Notes under the pieces: generated by a model
What the model was told of the DNA's origin: nothing
The model's input: the letters and a program-made list of their open reading frames with translations, nothing else
Database searches by the model: none
Translations under genes and position numbers: made by a program
Shown: positions 43,437 to 55,925 of the stretch, piece by piece
Layout: each line of letters starts with the position of its first letter
How positions within the stretch are numbered: position 1 is the stretch's first letter
Assembly (NCBI GenBank): GCA_947628715.1
Contig: CANRAW010000003.1
Location: forward strand, 16,914 to 80,913
Direction: 5' to 3'
From: an uncultured Clostridia bacterium
Lineage (GTDB): Bacteria; Bacillota; Clostridia; TANB77; CAG-508
DNA: 64,000 bases

Positions 43437-45234
43437 TTATACTGGCAATACAATAGTAAATGTTGTGCCTTTTCCAACTTCAGACTTAAAGCTAATATTA
43501 CCGTTAAAATGAGCTCTTATATTTGAATAAGACATAAATAATCCTAAACCAGTTCCATTTTTACCTTTAGTAGTAATCATTTCTTTAAATAACTTATTTT
43601 GTACTTCTTCAGGCATACCAGAACCATAATCTTGTATAGACAAAACGAGTGAATTTTCTTTTTTCTCAATATTAAAATCAATAACATTATCAGGTTTACC
43701 ATTATAAGACTGTATAGCGTTAGAAATTAAATTATTGATTACTTGTACAAGGCAATTTACATCTCCATGAATCATGAAATTAGCGTCAATATTTACATTA
43801 GTTCTAAGTTCAACTAAAGCATTTTTAAGTTCATGTTTCATAAGAATATTTATACGTTTTACAAGCTCTTCTATAGAAAAATCAGAAGAAATCTCATCAG
43901 TTGTTTCAACGGCTTGTCCTTTAACAGCAGTAATAACATCAGACATATACGAAGTATGAGTCTTTATTTTAGAAATCCATGAAGCCATATCACGTGCAAT
44001 TTCATGATGGTCTTCATTAGTAACTTCAGGGTCACCAATTGAAGAATCATACTCATTAACTAAATCAGTTAGAGCTTCGACAGCACCAGATATAGACATG
44101 ATAGGAGTTTTTAAGTTATGCGCAATACCACCAATCATTTGACCGTAATGATGCAAAACGCTCTTTTTCAATTAACATATCCTGATTAGATTTAATAGTA
44201 TCCAAGTCTTGCATATGTTGTGTAATATCTTTAAATAAGATAAGAACACCAAGAAACATATTTTTATTAACAATACTTGAAATTTCAATGTTAAAATATT
44301 TGTTAATAGAATCTACTTTTGACTCAAAAGAAAGAGTTTTAGGGCTAACAGAAACTGTCTCTAAAGCTGTTTGCAAATTAGCTAAATGAACAGTTTTATT
44401 CCAATCAAGAATATTTGTGTTTCTTATATTTTGTTCTTTTAATTTAAAAGTAGAAAGAAATGACTTATTAAAGTCTATAATTACATTTTTGTCGTTTAAA
44501 ACAAGATAGCTGTCAGACATCCTATCAACAACTTTTTCAAGGGCAATAGGAGTAACTGACAAAAAGTTAAACTTAAATATAGCAAGAGAAAAGAAGAACA
44601 ATGTAAATGCAAAGGCAATTGGTGTTGAATAAATATTCATTTGCAAAATATTTAATGTACCTAGAACATTTACAATTACTGGTGTCAAAATTCCCGCTAT
44701 AATAAGTAAAGATTGCTTAGAAAAGAATCCTGAATTTTTTGACGAGTGTAAAATCATCATAATAGAACCAATTAGAAACAACCCATAAGTATATATAAGG
44801 TGAACTGTAGCATGAGGACCATATTCCATTTCACTAAGATTAAATGAAAATTCATTATAAAATAAATGATGATAGTTATTCGTCAAAATTATTAAAAGCG
44901 TTGTAATTGGAACAACAATAAGTAAAGCATATTTTTTAGTAATTTTAATTTTAGTATTTACAAAGGCAAGAGCCATTAAGAAGAAAGTTACAGGGAAGAA
45001 GCACGTTCCTATGTAAATAAAGAATTCAAAATAAGTTGGTTCAATGTGGAAAACAACATAAGCAATTTTTTGAACAATAAGACCAACTAAAATAATAATT
45101 GAACAAGCAAACATAGAAGCCAATAACTTTTGAATTTGAGATACGGGCTTGTTTTTTAGTGAGTATCGCATTAGAAAAATACATAAAAATGTTGATATAA
45201 TAACAAGTATAAATGATGTATCGATTAGTTGCAT
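43437..45234 (-). CDS. histidine kinase with N-terminal 7TM region and PAS (one +1 recoding)
   Basis: ORFs 44116-45234 and 43437-44171 join: EKERFASLGQMIGGIAHNLKTPIMSISGA (H-box); HATPase GTGLGLFMSYSNIRAHFNG; 1798 minus 1 nt = 599 codons. Confidence 0.94.
44142..44145 (-). other. CGGT +1 recoding site (Gly) at H-box of histidine kinase
   Basis: TCA TTA CGG TCA AAT vs TCA TTA GGT CAA ATG ATT GGT GGT ATT GCG CAT AAC. Confidence 0.94.
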
Positions 45235-45259
45235 CGTTAATTACCTCCTTTATCATTAG

Positions 45260-48200
45260 TTAAAAATTAATAAAGCCAATCTTTTTTAAATAATTCATAT
45301 ATTTTATTATATAATTTTTATCAATTTTTTTCCAGTGAAAACCAATATTTTTCAAATAATTTTCAGTAAACTCACAATTTAACCTAATATTAGAGGTATA
45401 TATAAGGAGTTTATCTTTATCTAAATCATGAATTATGCCAGAAACTATGTCTTTTCTTTTATCGTCTTCTAATATACCTGTTATAATATCAGTCATCATC
45501 TGATTAGAAACCGGAAGAAGTTCCATACCAAGTGCTGACATTGTATCTATAAGTACAGGTATAGAAAGCAATTTTGGGTTAAAAATATGAAACATATTGC
45601 AATCAGATTTATGATTTAGTATTTTTAAAATTGCATTAGATGCTAAATCAACAGGAGTAAGCTCAATTTCATGTGCTAGTGTATATTTTGGAACAGCACC
45701 AATTTCAATAAAACTTTTGATTCTTTTAGCAAAAGCATTATCATTAGCATTTTGTTGAAAAGCACCATCAGAGTATCTACTTGTTATATTTCCAAGTCTT
45801 ACAATAGCTCCATCTAGTCCATCATAAATAGCTTCAAGGACAGCAATTTCAGCTTTAAATTTCGTAATAGAATAAATACTTGAAATTTTTTGTCCAATAT
45901 ATAAATCATTTTCTGTGAATATTTTTTTATTGTTTACATTATCTACAGTTTCAATAACGTTTTCTTCTTTTTCACCATTACCAGAAACACTGACAGTAGA
46001 AACATGAAGTAATCTCTTACCATATTTTGTACAAAATTTTATAACATTTTCAGTACCAGTAACATTTATTGCTTCAAATTCTTCTTTTTGACCAAAATGT
46101 TTTACAAGTGCGCCAGAATTTACAACAGTAGAAATATTTTTAATAACAGGCTTTAATTCATTGTTAGATAAGCCTAAATTAGCATCTACTGTAAAATCAC
46201 CAGACACAACGATAATTCTATCAGAAACCTTTGAAACAAAGTCATTTCCAAAATAAAATCTCAAAGACTGAAGTAATCTATATCTAGGTGCAACATTATT
46301 TTTATTTCTAATTAAACAATAAACATCTCCACTATTTTGATTTAAAAATTCATATATAATATGAGAGCCAAGATATCCTGTCCCACCAATAACTAAAATA
46401 TTTCCGAACATCAATCTTAGATATAGTTTTGAAATTCTTAGTTGTATTTCTAGCAAGAACTTCATTAACCTTAGAATAATCATAGTCCTGAAAATATGTA
46501 TTTTTTTCCTTTGGAAGTTTGTGAGAAAGTTTCCTAATAGTAGGATATTTAAAAATATCACCATATTCAAAATTAAAGCCATACTTAATAGCCTCAATTT
46601 GCAAACTAATTGCACTTAAGGAATCTCCACCAATATCAAAGAAATTATCGTCTATAGAAATATTATCTACTTTTAAAATTTCTTTCCAAATTTGCATAAG
46701 TTTATCTTCATTTGAATCATTTTCAGAAATATTTGGTGTAACTTTAGGAGTTTCTTGATTCGATAAATCAGGCAAAGGAAGAGCTTTTCTATCAATTTTT
46801 CTATTAATAGTATAAGGCATTTTTTCTAACTTAATTATGTAAGTTGGCACCATATATTGAGGTAAAGACCTTCTCAAAAATTCTTTAACTTTATTCTCAG
46901 AAATATTTTCACTTGTTACATAATATCCACATAAAACTTCTTTATTATTTACAGTAGCCTTGTTTACAACACAATCAGTAATACCTTCAATTTGAGATAT
47001 TTTATTTTCAATTTCACCTAGTTCAACGCGAAGACCATGTAATTTAATTTGATGGTCAATTCTACCAAGGCATTGAACTTTTCCGTCAAAAGTCCATCTG
47101 CCAATATCTCCAGATTTATATATTTTTCCGCTTCCAAAAGGGTTGTCAAAGAAAGCCTTAGCAGTAAGGTCGGGTTTATTAATATATCCAAGTCCAACTT
47201 GAATACCTGAAATATATATTTCACCTACAACACCAATAGGAACTCTTTTCATATCTTTATCTAATATATGAATTTGAACATTTTTAATAGGAGGACCAAC
47301 AGTAATTTCTTTTTCTTTATCAAGATTTTGAACATTACTTAAAACTGTAATTTCACTAGGTCCATAAATATTATAAATTGTTATATCAGAGCTTAGAGCA
47401 CGTAAATCGTCAATGAATTTTTGAGGAAGAGGCTCTCCACCAAAAACCATATTTTTAACAAGAGCAAGAGCTGAATCTTTTTCTCTATTATCATAGTTTA
47501 TTTTCATAAGGCTAGGTGTTACAGTCATTACATCGACATTTTCCTTTTTAATTAAACTATCTAACAATTTAGGATTTCTATGTTCATTATTATTTGCCAT
47601 AACAACCTTCATACCATGAGTAAGAGACACAAAAATCTCATAAACAAATATATCAAAAGGCGTAGAAGTAACAGAGGCAATTGCATGGTCTTTTCCATCT
47701 CTTAAATAATCTAAAGCATAAGTCATGGCTTTAACCATATTTGCAAAACCAACTTGGGTAAGCATTACACCTTTTGGAGTGCCAGTAGAACCAGATGTGT
47801 AGATTATATAAGATAAAGAGTCTTTATTTGGCTTAATATTTAGGTTTTCGAAATTTTTTCCATAAATATCGTTATTTTTTAAATCAATTTCAATAATATT
47901 TTCTATTTGGCTTACATTTTCTTTTAATTCGCTTTGAACTAATACATATTTAGTATTGCTATCTTTTATATAATATGATGTTCTATCCTTAGGGTATGTA
48001 GGGTCAACGTTAAAAAATGCTGCACCTGCTTTTAAGATTCCAAGCATACATACAATAGTTTCAAGAGAGCGGTTAGTCATAATACAAATAATATCGTTTT
48101 CATGTATTCCACGTTTTACTAAGTAATGTGCTAAGCTATTTGCTTTTTTATTAAGTTCTTCATAATTTAAAGAAACACCGTTACAAACAACAGCAATTTT

Positions 48201-51200
48201 TTCTGGAGTTTTCATAACTTGTTCTTCAAAAATTGAGCAAATGGTATCATCATTAACTGGCATAAAGGTATCATTAAATTTAGAAAGAAGCATATCTTCT
48301 TCCTGAGTTATGATACTAATATCACATAATTTATTATTAAGATTTTCTTCAAGATTTTCTAAAACATATATAAAATGCTTTAAAATGCCTTCTGCAGTTT
48401 TATTTTTAAATAAATCAGTATTATATTCTAAATTAAAAGTGCATGTAGAAGGAACTACTTCAAACCACAAATTAAATTTAGAAGTATTATTTTTAGGTAT
48501 TATTATATTACCAGAAACGCCGTCTATTGTAGGAACATTACTATCTATATTTTGAAAAGTAAACATTACATCAAGTAAATTATTATTTGCACCTAAGTTA
48601 AGTTTTTTCTGAAGTAGTTCAAAAGGATATGGTTGATTAGAAATGCAAGATGTAATATCCTCATGAACGTTTTGTAATATATTAGATAATAGTGCATTTG
48701 TATCAAGGTGTTTATTAAAAACAAGATTATTAATAAACATACCGAACAAGATCTTTAAGTTCCTTGAAACTTCTACCTGCAAAAGGCGAACCAATAGTAA
48801 TATCCTCTTGCATAGTATATTTGTTTAAAAGTACAAAAAGAGCTGTCAAAAATACAGAATAACTAGAAACATTATTTGCCTTTGCAAGATTTTCTATTTT
48901 TTGAAATTTTTCTTTATCAATTTGCATTGAAATAGTATTACCCTTAAAACTCTTTACACTTGATAAAGGATAATCATAAGGTAAATTAAGAGGGGAAGGG
49001 GTATAATTTTTAAACCTTTCAGTCCAAAAATCTTCATAAGGCTTTATATCTGAAGAAGAGATAAAATCTTTCTCCCAAACTGCATAGTCAACATATCTTA
49101 ATTCTTTGTTATTTACTTTTTTACCTTCATAAAGTTTGCAAAGTTCGTCAAATATAAGAGATAGGGAAGTACCGTCAACAATAATATGGTGTGTATCTAG
49201 CAATAATAAACTTTTATTATTATCTAAAATATATAATTTAGCACGAAGAAGCGGAGCCTTAGATAAATCAAAAGGCTTAGGAAATGCGTCAGTTAATGTT
49301 TTAGCATCTAAAGAAGAATATTCTGTTTCTAAATTTATATCAACATTTTCGCTTATAGACTGCATAAGCTCGCCATTTACATATTTAAAAGAAGTTCTAA
49401 AGCTAGAGTGAAGAGAAACAAGTTCATTTAAAGCTAGTTGTAGCTTATTTGAGTCAAGCAATGTGTCAAACAATATTCCACCAGAAACGTTGTATAAAGT
49501 TTTTTCATTATATGCGACAGTATTTGCATAATATATTCTAGTTTGTGCAGACGATAAAGGATAATTTTCTCTTTTTTCTGCTTTAGTTATAGTCTGATTT
49601 GTTTCCATAATATTATTATTGGCAACAAAATCTGATAAATCTTTAATAATTGGCTTATCAAAAATGTCTTTAATAGAAATATTTATATTTAATTTGCTAG
49701 ATAAATGTGTGCATAAAGTAATAGCATTTAAAGAATCTCCACCAATACCGAAAAATGAATCTCCAATGCTTATATTATCAACATGAATAGTATTTTTTAA
49801 TTCTTCTATAATTAATTTATCAATTTCATTTCTTGCAGGGATAATTTTTTTATCTGCATTTATGAGAGAAGGAGTAGGCAATTTCTTTTTATCAACTTTG
49901 CCATTAACATTTAAAGGTAAGCTATCAAGTTGCATGATAAAATTAGGTATCATAAAAACAGGTAAAATACCTTTTAAATAATTAGTTAATTTATCTAACG
50001 AAATTGTTTCATTTGAAATAATATATGAACAAATTTGGTTAGAATTTATTACCGTAACACTTTCTTTAATTCCAGGATATGTAAGAATTTTAGAGTCTAT
50101 TTCACTAAGTTCAATTCTAAAACCTCTTAGTTTAATTTGGTTATCTATTCTTCCAATATAATTTATATTACCGTCAGGAAGTAAATAAACTAAATCTCCT
50201 GTTTTATAAATATAACCCTCACCAAAAGGATTAGGAATAAACTTCTCAGAATTTAAGTCTTCTCTATTAAGGTAACCTAAAGAAAGACCATCTCCACCAA
50301 CCCAAAGCTCACCGGGAGTATTTATTGGTTGTAATGTGCCTGAATTAGATACAACATAGCATGTTGAATTTGCAAGGGGAGTTCCAATAGGAATTATACC
50401 TGAAGAGGTATCCTTTATATCATAATAAGTTGAAAATGTCGTATTCTCAGTAGGACCATAAACGTGAGAAAATGTCAAATGTGGATTTGAATCTTTGACA
50501 AGTTTAAAGTGCCTAAAAGAATATGCTTCACCTCCAACAAACAAATACTTTAAAGTATTAAACATTTTAGGGTCTGTTTCACTAAATTTATTGAAGAGTG
50601 CAGTTGTTAAAAAAAGAATTGTAATTTTATTTCTTTTTATATAATCGGCAAAATATACTGGGTTAAGCAAGTCTTCTTTTTTCAATAGGAAGAGCTCTAA
50701 GCCATTAAGTAGAGCACCCCATATTTCAAAAGTTGAGGCATCAAAAGCAATAGAGCCAGTTTGTAATATGCGGTCTCCTTTAGAAAATGTTATGTAATTT
50801 GTATTTTTAACAAGTCTTACTATATTTTTATGACATACCATGACACCCTTTGGCTTTCCTGTAGAACCAGACGTATATATAATATAGGCTAAATCAGAAG
50901 GCTTTATTTTAGGAGGCATGAAGTCAGTATTTTTACTATATATGTCAGAATTTAAATCTACTATAATTTTTGGTATATTTATATCTATATTAAAGTTTAG
51001 ATTAGATGTAGTCAAAAGAACCTTTGCTTTTGCATCATTTATCATAAATTTAATTCTATCTTCTGGGTAAGAAATATCAATAGGCATATAGCATGCGCCA
51101 AGTTTTAAAGTTGCAATTATTGAAACGATGGCTTCAAGCGATTTATCCAAATACATTGCAACTGAATCACCAAGGCCTATATTTTTTCGTTTTAAGAAAG

Positions 51201-52702
51201 ATGCTAAGGAATTAGCTTTAGCATTTAATTCTTTATATGTTAACGTATTATTTTCAAAACAAACTGCAATATCATTTGGATTTTTTAAAACTTGCTCTTC
51301 AAATAAATCAATAACACTTTTATCACTTGGATATTCGGTTTTTGTATTATTGAATTCATTTATAATTTGTAACTTTTCATTAGGAGTTACAATATCAATA
51401 TCTTTAAGTAATATATCCTTTTTTTCTAAAACTTGTTTAATTATTTGCATTATTCTAGGATGTATAAGTTCAATATTACTTTTTTCATATTTATTTGTAT
51501 TATAATCATAAGCAATATTAATAAGGTCAGCATCATTTAAGTCGTATATATGAATATCTAAATCTTCTCCAATGCAATTATTTGTAACCCAATCAGTTGT
51601 ATAATTGCATGAAGTGTCAGATGCTCTAGTTATCTGATAAGAGAGCATTACATTATATAAATTAGGTAAATTTGGGTCTCTTTTTCTTAGGTCTTGCAAA
51701 ATATATTCATAAGAATATTTTTGATGTCTAAGCATAGAAAGTGTATCTTGTGAAATCTTTGAGGCATAATCAGAAAAACTAGAATTGTTATCTAAAGTTA
51801 TTCTAAAAGGAATAGTGCTTATAAACATTCCACAGGTATTTTTTTCTCTATAATTAGTCCTATTTAAAATAGGTGTTCCTATAACAAAGTCATTAAGTCT
51901 AGATGCTTTTGATAAGTAAATACCAAAAACTGCCATAAAAAAGTTATATATAGATATTTTTAATTCTTCACATAATTCTTTTATTTTTCTTATTAATTCA
52001 CCATCTACAACGGAAATTAATCTTTCAGCGTCGGGGCTTACGTAATCTTTAGTCTTTTTTTCACTAAAAATTGTTGCAACGTCAGGTACAGTTTCATAGA
52101 TTTTTTGCCAATAATCTCTGTCTTTTATAAATTTATCGCTAGAAATGTATTCATTTTCACTATTTAAGTATTGGATATATGAAAATTTATCAGGATTTAT
52201 ATTAGGAAGACCTTTTCCTTGTACTAAAGAATTATAGGTTTCTGAGATTTGTCTAATAGAAAGTGCCGCAGTTATAGCGTCACAAATAATATGGTGGAAA
52301 TTTAGAATAATGCCACCAGAAGATGTGCCTTTATATTTAAAAAGTACAAATTCATAAAGAGGGGTTTCTATAAGATTTTTATATATGTTTGTTCTTTTAG
52401 CGTCCTCTTTTATAAAATCTTCAATAGAAGTTATTTCGTAAATTGGAATTTTAACTTCTTCAAAATCACAAAAGTATTGTTTAACTTCTCCATTTTCAAG
52501 GAATAATCTTGTTTGAAAAGCGTCATTGCTTTTGAATAAATGATTTATAGATTTTGCTAAAAGGTCAAAATCTAACACACTAATATCATGAGAAAAATCC
52601 GCATAAGATATAATGCGGTTGATATTAGTACCTTTAAAATACTGCTCTAGTCCGCCAAATAGCCTTTTGTGGCTTACTTAAATTATAAACATCCTTTTTC
52701 AT
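45260..52702 (-). CDS. NRPS, C-A-T-C-A-T-R (terminal thioester reductase), three +1 recodings
   Basis: MKKDVYNLSKPQKAIWGLEQYFKGTNINRI... C domain; two A domains (IIYTSGSTGKPKGVM, IIYTSGSTGTPKGVM); two T domains (FFGIGGDSLNAI, FFDIGGDSLSAI); reductase NILVIGGTGYLGSHIIYEFL; 7443 minus 3 nt = 2480 codons. Confidence 0.95.
46403..46406 (-). other. CGGA +1 recoding site (Gly) at start of reductase domain
   Basis: GAT GTT CGG AAA TAT vs GAT GTT GGA AAT ATT TTA GTT ATT GGT GGG ACA. Confidence 0.92.
48741..48744 (-). other. CGGT +1 recoding site (Gly) in second C domain
   Basis: CTT GTT CGG TAT GTT TAT TAA vs CTT GTT GGT ATG TTT ATT AAT AAT (KDLVGMFINNLVF). Confidence 0.94.
52651..52654 (-). other. 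CGGA +1 recoding site (Gly) near N-terminus of first C domain
   Basis: ATT TGG CGG ACT AGA vs ATT TGG GGA CTA GAG CAG TAT TTT; restores ATG at 52702 and NLSKPQKAIWGLEQYF. Confidence 0.88.
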
Positions 52703-52871
52703 TTCTAGCCCCCATTTTCCGCTACAAATACAAAGTGATTATATAATAATAAAATTAAAAATGCAATAGCAAATAATAATAAAAAAATTGGCGAGATTCT
52801 ACGGAAAAAAATATTATATTTTATAAAAATGTGTTATAATATATAAATAAAAATTGAAAAGGAGGTTTTAT

Positions 52872-53063
52872 ATGTCTCAAGTGAGGGAAAATTTTATTAA
52901 TATTATTGAGTCTTTACCATATAATCTCGAAGAAGAAATAAAGAGACGAGATTGTTTTGAAATTATAAAAGAGATTACAAAAAAATATGTAAAAGTATAT
53001 GGTGTTGAAGATTTATCAAAAGAAGATCAAAACTGTATTTTAAGCATAATAGGAAATGCGTAA
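52872..53063 (+). CDS. small hypothetical protein upstream of toxin-antitoxin-like pair
   Basis: MSQVRENFINIIESLPYNLEEEIKRRDCFEIIKEITKKYVKVYG; GGAGG at 52861. Confidence 0.5.
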   Translation: MSQVRENFINIIESLPYNLEEEIKRRDCFEIIKEITKKYVKVYGVEDLSKEDQNCILSIIGNA

Positions 53064-53083
53064 AAAGAAAGGAAAGTGAAAAA

Positions 53084-53311
53084 ATGAATAAACAAAATGA
53101 AAATATTTCTTTAAAAAAGGTTAGTGAATTTCTTAGGGAATGTCCGGAAGATGATGGAACATTTAAGGGATGCCTATATAATTTATATTTTATTATGAAT
53201 ATTTTTAAAAGTGTAGATAACATAGAAAATGGAAATGCTATGACCTTAGAAGAATCAAAAGAGAGGATGAGGCTTAAATATGCAAATTATAGTAAGCGAT
53301 ACGGCTCATGA
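53084..53311 (+). CDS. putative antitoxin partner
   Basis: 75 aa ORF overlapping start of ParE-like gene. Confidence 0.5.
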   Translation: MNKQNENISLKKVSEFLRECPEDDGTFKGCLYNLYFIMNIFKSVDNIENGNAMTLEESKERMRLKYANYSKRYGS

Positions 53312-53615
53312 TTCTATTGATAATGTATTTGAATATTTAGCTAATTATTCTTTAAAAAATGCGTATCAAACTGTAAAGGGGATATATGAGTATATTGGAT
53401 ATTTAGAAAATTCACCATATATAGGTAGATATATTCCTGAATTTACGGATAAACGTTTTAGAGAAATCATTTATAAAAGAACAAGAAATTCTACATATAG
53501 AATTATTTATTTTATCTCAGAATCAAAAAATAAAATTCATATAATTTATGTTATGAATAGTCGACAAGATATTAAGCGATTTTTCAAATTGCTTAATTAT
53601 TTCAAAAATTATTAA
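53280..53615 (+). CDS. ParE/RelE-superfamily toxin-like protein
   Basis: VSDTAHDSIDNVFEYLANYSLKNAYQTVKGIYEYIGYLENSPYIGRYIPEFTDKRFREIIYKRTRNSTYRIIYFI...VMNSRQDIKRF. Confidence 0.82.
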   Translation: MQIIVSDTAHDSIDNVFEYLANYSLKNAYQTVKGIYEYIGYLENSPYIGRYIPEFTDKRFREIIYKRTRNSTYRIIYFISESKNKIHIIYVMNSRQDIKRFFKLLNYFKNY

Positions 53616-53753
53616 ATTCTTTTTTTATCAAGAAAAAAATCATGGATGTAATCTGAAAAAATTTACAATAGGTTTTTTTGTAAAATGTGTTGACAAGGGG
53701 CGAATTATATTTTAAAATAAAAATTGTAGAATAATAATTTTAAGGTGAGAGCA

Positions 53754-53843
<90 letters not shown>

Positions 53844-53977
53844 CATACAATAAAATAATAGGTAATAAATATAAAGACACAACTTCTTTATGTTTTGTTT
53901 TGCGTTGGCGCGAAACAATGGCGTAAAGTAAGTGTGTCTTTTTTTCGTGTGTAGATAAAGTTTCCGCAAAGCTACCT

Positions 53978-54075
53978 GCAGAAAAAAATATTTCATTTTC
54001 TGCTCCAAGGCTTTCGCGGGTCGTAACCCCCGTCTCAAAGGACTGTCGCATTAAAATGAAATAGTTTTTTTCTGC
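53978..54075. repeat. 22-bp near-perfect inverted repeat with about 53-nt loop
   Basis: GCAGAAAAAAATATTTCATTTT ... AAAATGAAATAGTTTTTTTCTGC. Confidence 0.8.
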
Positions 54076-54172
54076 ACGCATTGCTAGAAAGGTTTGTCTT
54101 TAAAGTAGGAAATTTTAAATAAATAATACTTATGGGAAAAATTTAAATTTATTATACGAAAGGGAAAATGAT

Positions 54173-55381
54173 ATGAAAAAAGAAACAAAAGAAATGAAAA
54201 AAGAGGATGGAATAACGCTTATTTCATTAATAGTATCAATAATACTGATAGTAATACTATCAGCATTAACAATATCAATTGCGGTAAAAAATAATATTAT
54301 AGGTTTGGCTACTAATGGAATAATAGAATATACAAAAGCACAAAAGGACGAAAAAGAATTAGTAGAAGAAACAACTGATACAATAAATGAAGTAATTGAT
54401 AAGTTAAAAGAAATGGAACCACTTTCACCAGAAGAATTGATTGGAAAATATGTTAATTATCAGGAATTTGTTGACATAAAAACATACAATGCAGATGCAC
54501 CTGCTAGTGAAATAGAACCAGATTATAAAGATGAAACTACAGGAAAATATGGAATAAATTACTACTCAAGTGGAGAAACTACAAACACAGCATATAAAAA
54601 TGCAACTGCTCCTGCATCAGAAGATTTAAAATGGAGAATATTTAAAATAGTAGGCAATGAAATGATACTAATATCAGATATGCCAACAAGTTATAAATTA
54701 ATGTTATATGGATACGAAGGATATAATAATGCAGTAAAATTATTAAATGACTTATGTGAAATATGCTATAGTAGTGAGAAGTTAGGAACAAAAGCAAGGA
54801 GCATAAAAATAGAGGATATAGAGGAACTAAATATATTTACACCGACAAGTTATAAAAATGGTACATACAAAAATGGTGAAACATATGAAATAACAATGTC
54901 AAATAATAGAAATATACCCAATATATGTAAAGAAGAGTTAGACATAGAAGTAAATGGAGCCAAAGGCAAAAAATTAGGATTAAGTGAACAAGACAAGTGG
55001 TATAGTGGATATACTGAAAGTAATAATGTAAGTAGTTTATTAACAAAATATACATATTATAAATTTAGCTGGGGAAGTTTATCAGTTAAAGAAGAGTATA
55101 AAGATGTAATTATACCAAAGGAAGGCTCTTATTGGGTTGCTTCGCGTTGTGGGTATTACCGCGGAAGTTATTCATGCTTACATATATTCCGTGTGGACTC
55201 CGGAAGCATAGGTGCAAATCATTTAATTGGTACTGATGGTAGAGGAAGCAATGACTCTAATTCAATTCGTCCAGTGGTATCTATAAATTTGTCGGGAATA
55301 AATTTAAAAACAAAAGATAGTGATGGTACAGTTTTAGGGAAAGAAGTAACAAAACCAATTTTAATTACTAAAAAATCATAA
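54173..55381 (+). CDS. type IV pseudopilin-like secreted protein with DUF6273-like C-terminal domain
   Basis: MKKEDGITLISLIVSIILIVILSALTISIAV prepilin-like N-terminus; SYWVASRCGYYRGSYSCLHIFRVDSGSIG...NSIRPVVSINLS. Confidence 0.75.
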   Translation: MKKETKEMKKEDGITLISLIVSIILIVILSALTISIAVKNNIIGLATNGIIEYTKAQKDEKELVEETTDTINEVIDKLKEMEPLSPEELIGKYVNYQEFVDIKTYNADAPASEIEPDYKDETTGKYGINYYSSGETTNTAYKNATAPASEDLKWRIFKIVGNEMILISDMPTSYKLMLYGYEGYNNAVKLLNDLCEICYSSEKLGTKARSIKIEDIEELNIFTPTSYKNGTYKNGETYEITMSNNRNIPNICKEELDIEVNGAKGKKLGLSEQDKWYSGYTESNNVSSLLTKYTYYKFSWGSLSVKEEYKDVIIPKEGSYWVASRCGYYRGSYSCLHIFRVDSGSIGANHLIGTDGRGSNDSNSIRPVVSINLSGINLKTKDSDGTVLGKEVTKPILITKKS

Positions 55382-55487
55382 AAATATACGGAAAGCTAGT
55401 AAAGTTATAAAATGAACATAATTTATGGCTGTACCTAAAAAATGTCTAGCGAAAGTGTTTGGCAAAGTTAAATAAATTATTATATAA

Positions 55488-55535
55488 CGTAGGTAGTAAA
55501 TTTATTTTAAAAATTTATTACCTATGTTTTTAATT
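55488..55535 (+). terminator. hairpin downstream of pseudopilin-like gene
   Basis: ATAACGTAGGTAGTAAATTTATTTTAAAAATTTATTACCTATGTTTTT. Confidence 0.6.
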
Positions 55536-55749
55536 TACAACTTTGGAAATGGCAAAAATAAATCTTTAGGAAATTCTCCTAAAAATATCATACAAAATGG
55601 CAAATATAAGAAGAAAAATATAGTAAAATAGTATTGACAAACGTGTTTGAGGTACATATAATATAATTATTAAAGTTAATGAAACAGTTAAAAATGAAGA
55701 GGTAGAGAAGATAATAAATGAAAGCTCCAAGTAGTAGAATATAAAGTTA

Positions 55750-55794
55750 CAAAAAAGAAATTTCAGTAAAGTGTTACTGAAGTTTCTTTTTTTA
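55750..55794 (+). terminator. terminator
   Basis: AAAAAAGAAATTTCAGTAAAGTGTTACTGAAGTTTCTTTTTTT. Confidence 0.75.
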
Positions 55795-55925
55795 AACTTG
55801 AGGCTTATATACACATAAAAATAGCATATTACTACAATTAAAAATGTAATACAAAAACAAGTATATATTTCCTAAATATTGAGAATAATGAAAGAAATAG
55901 GTAACATTAGAAAGGAAAGATATAT

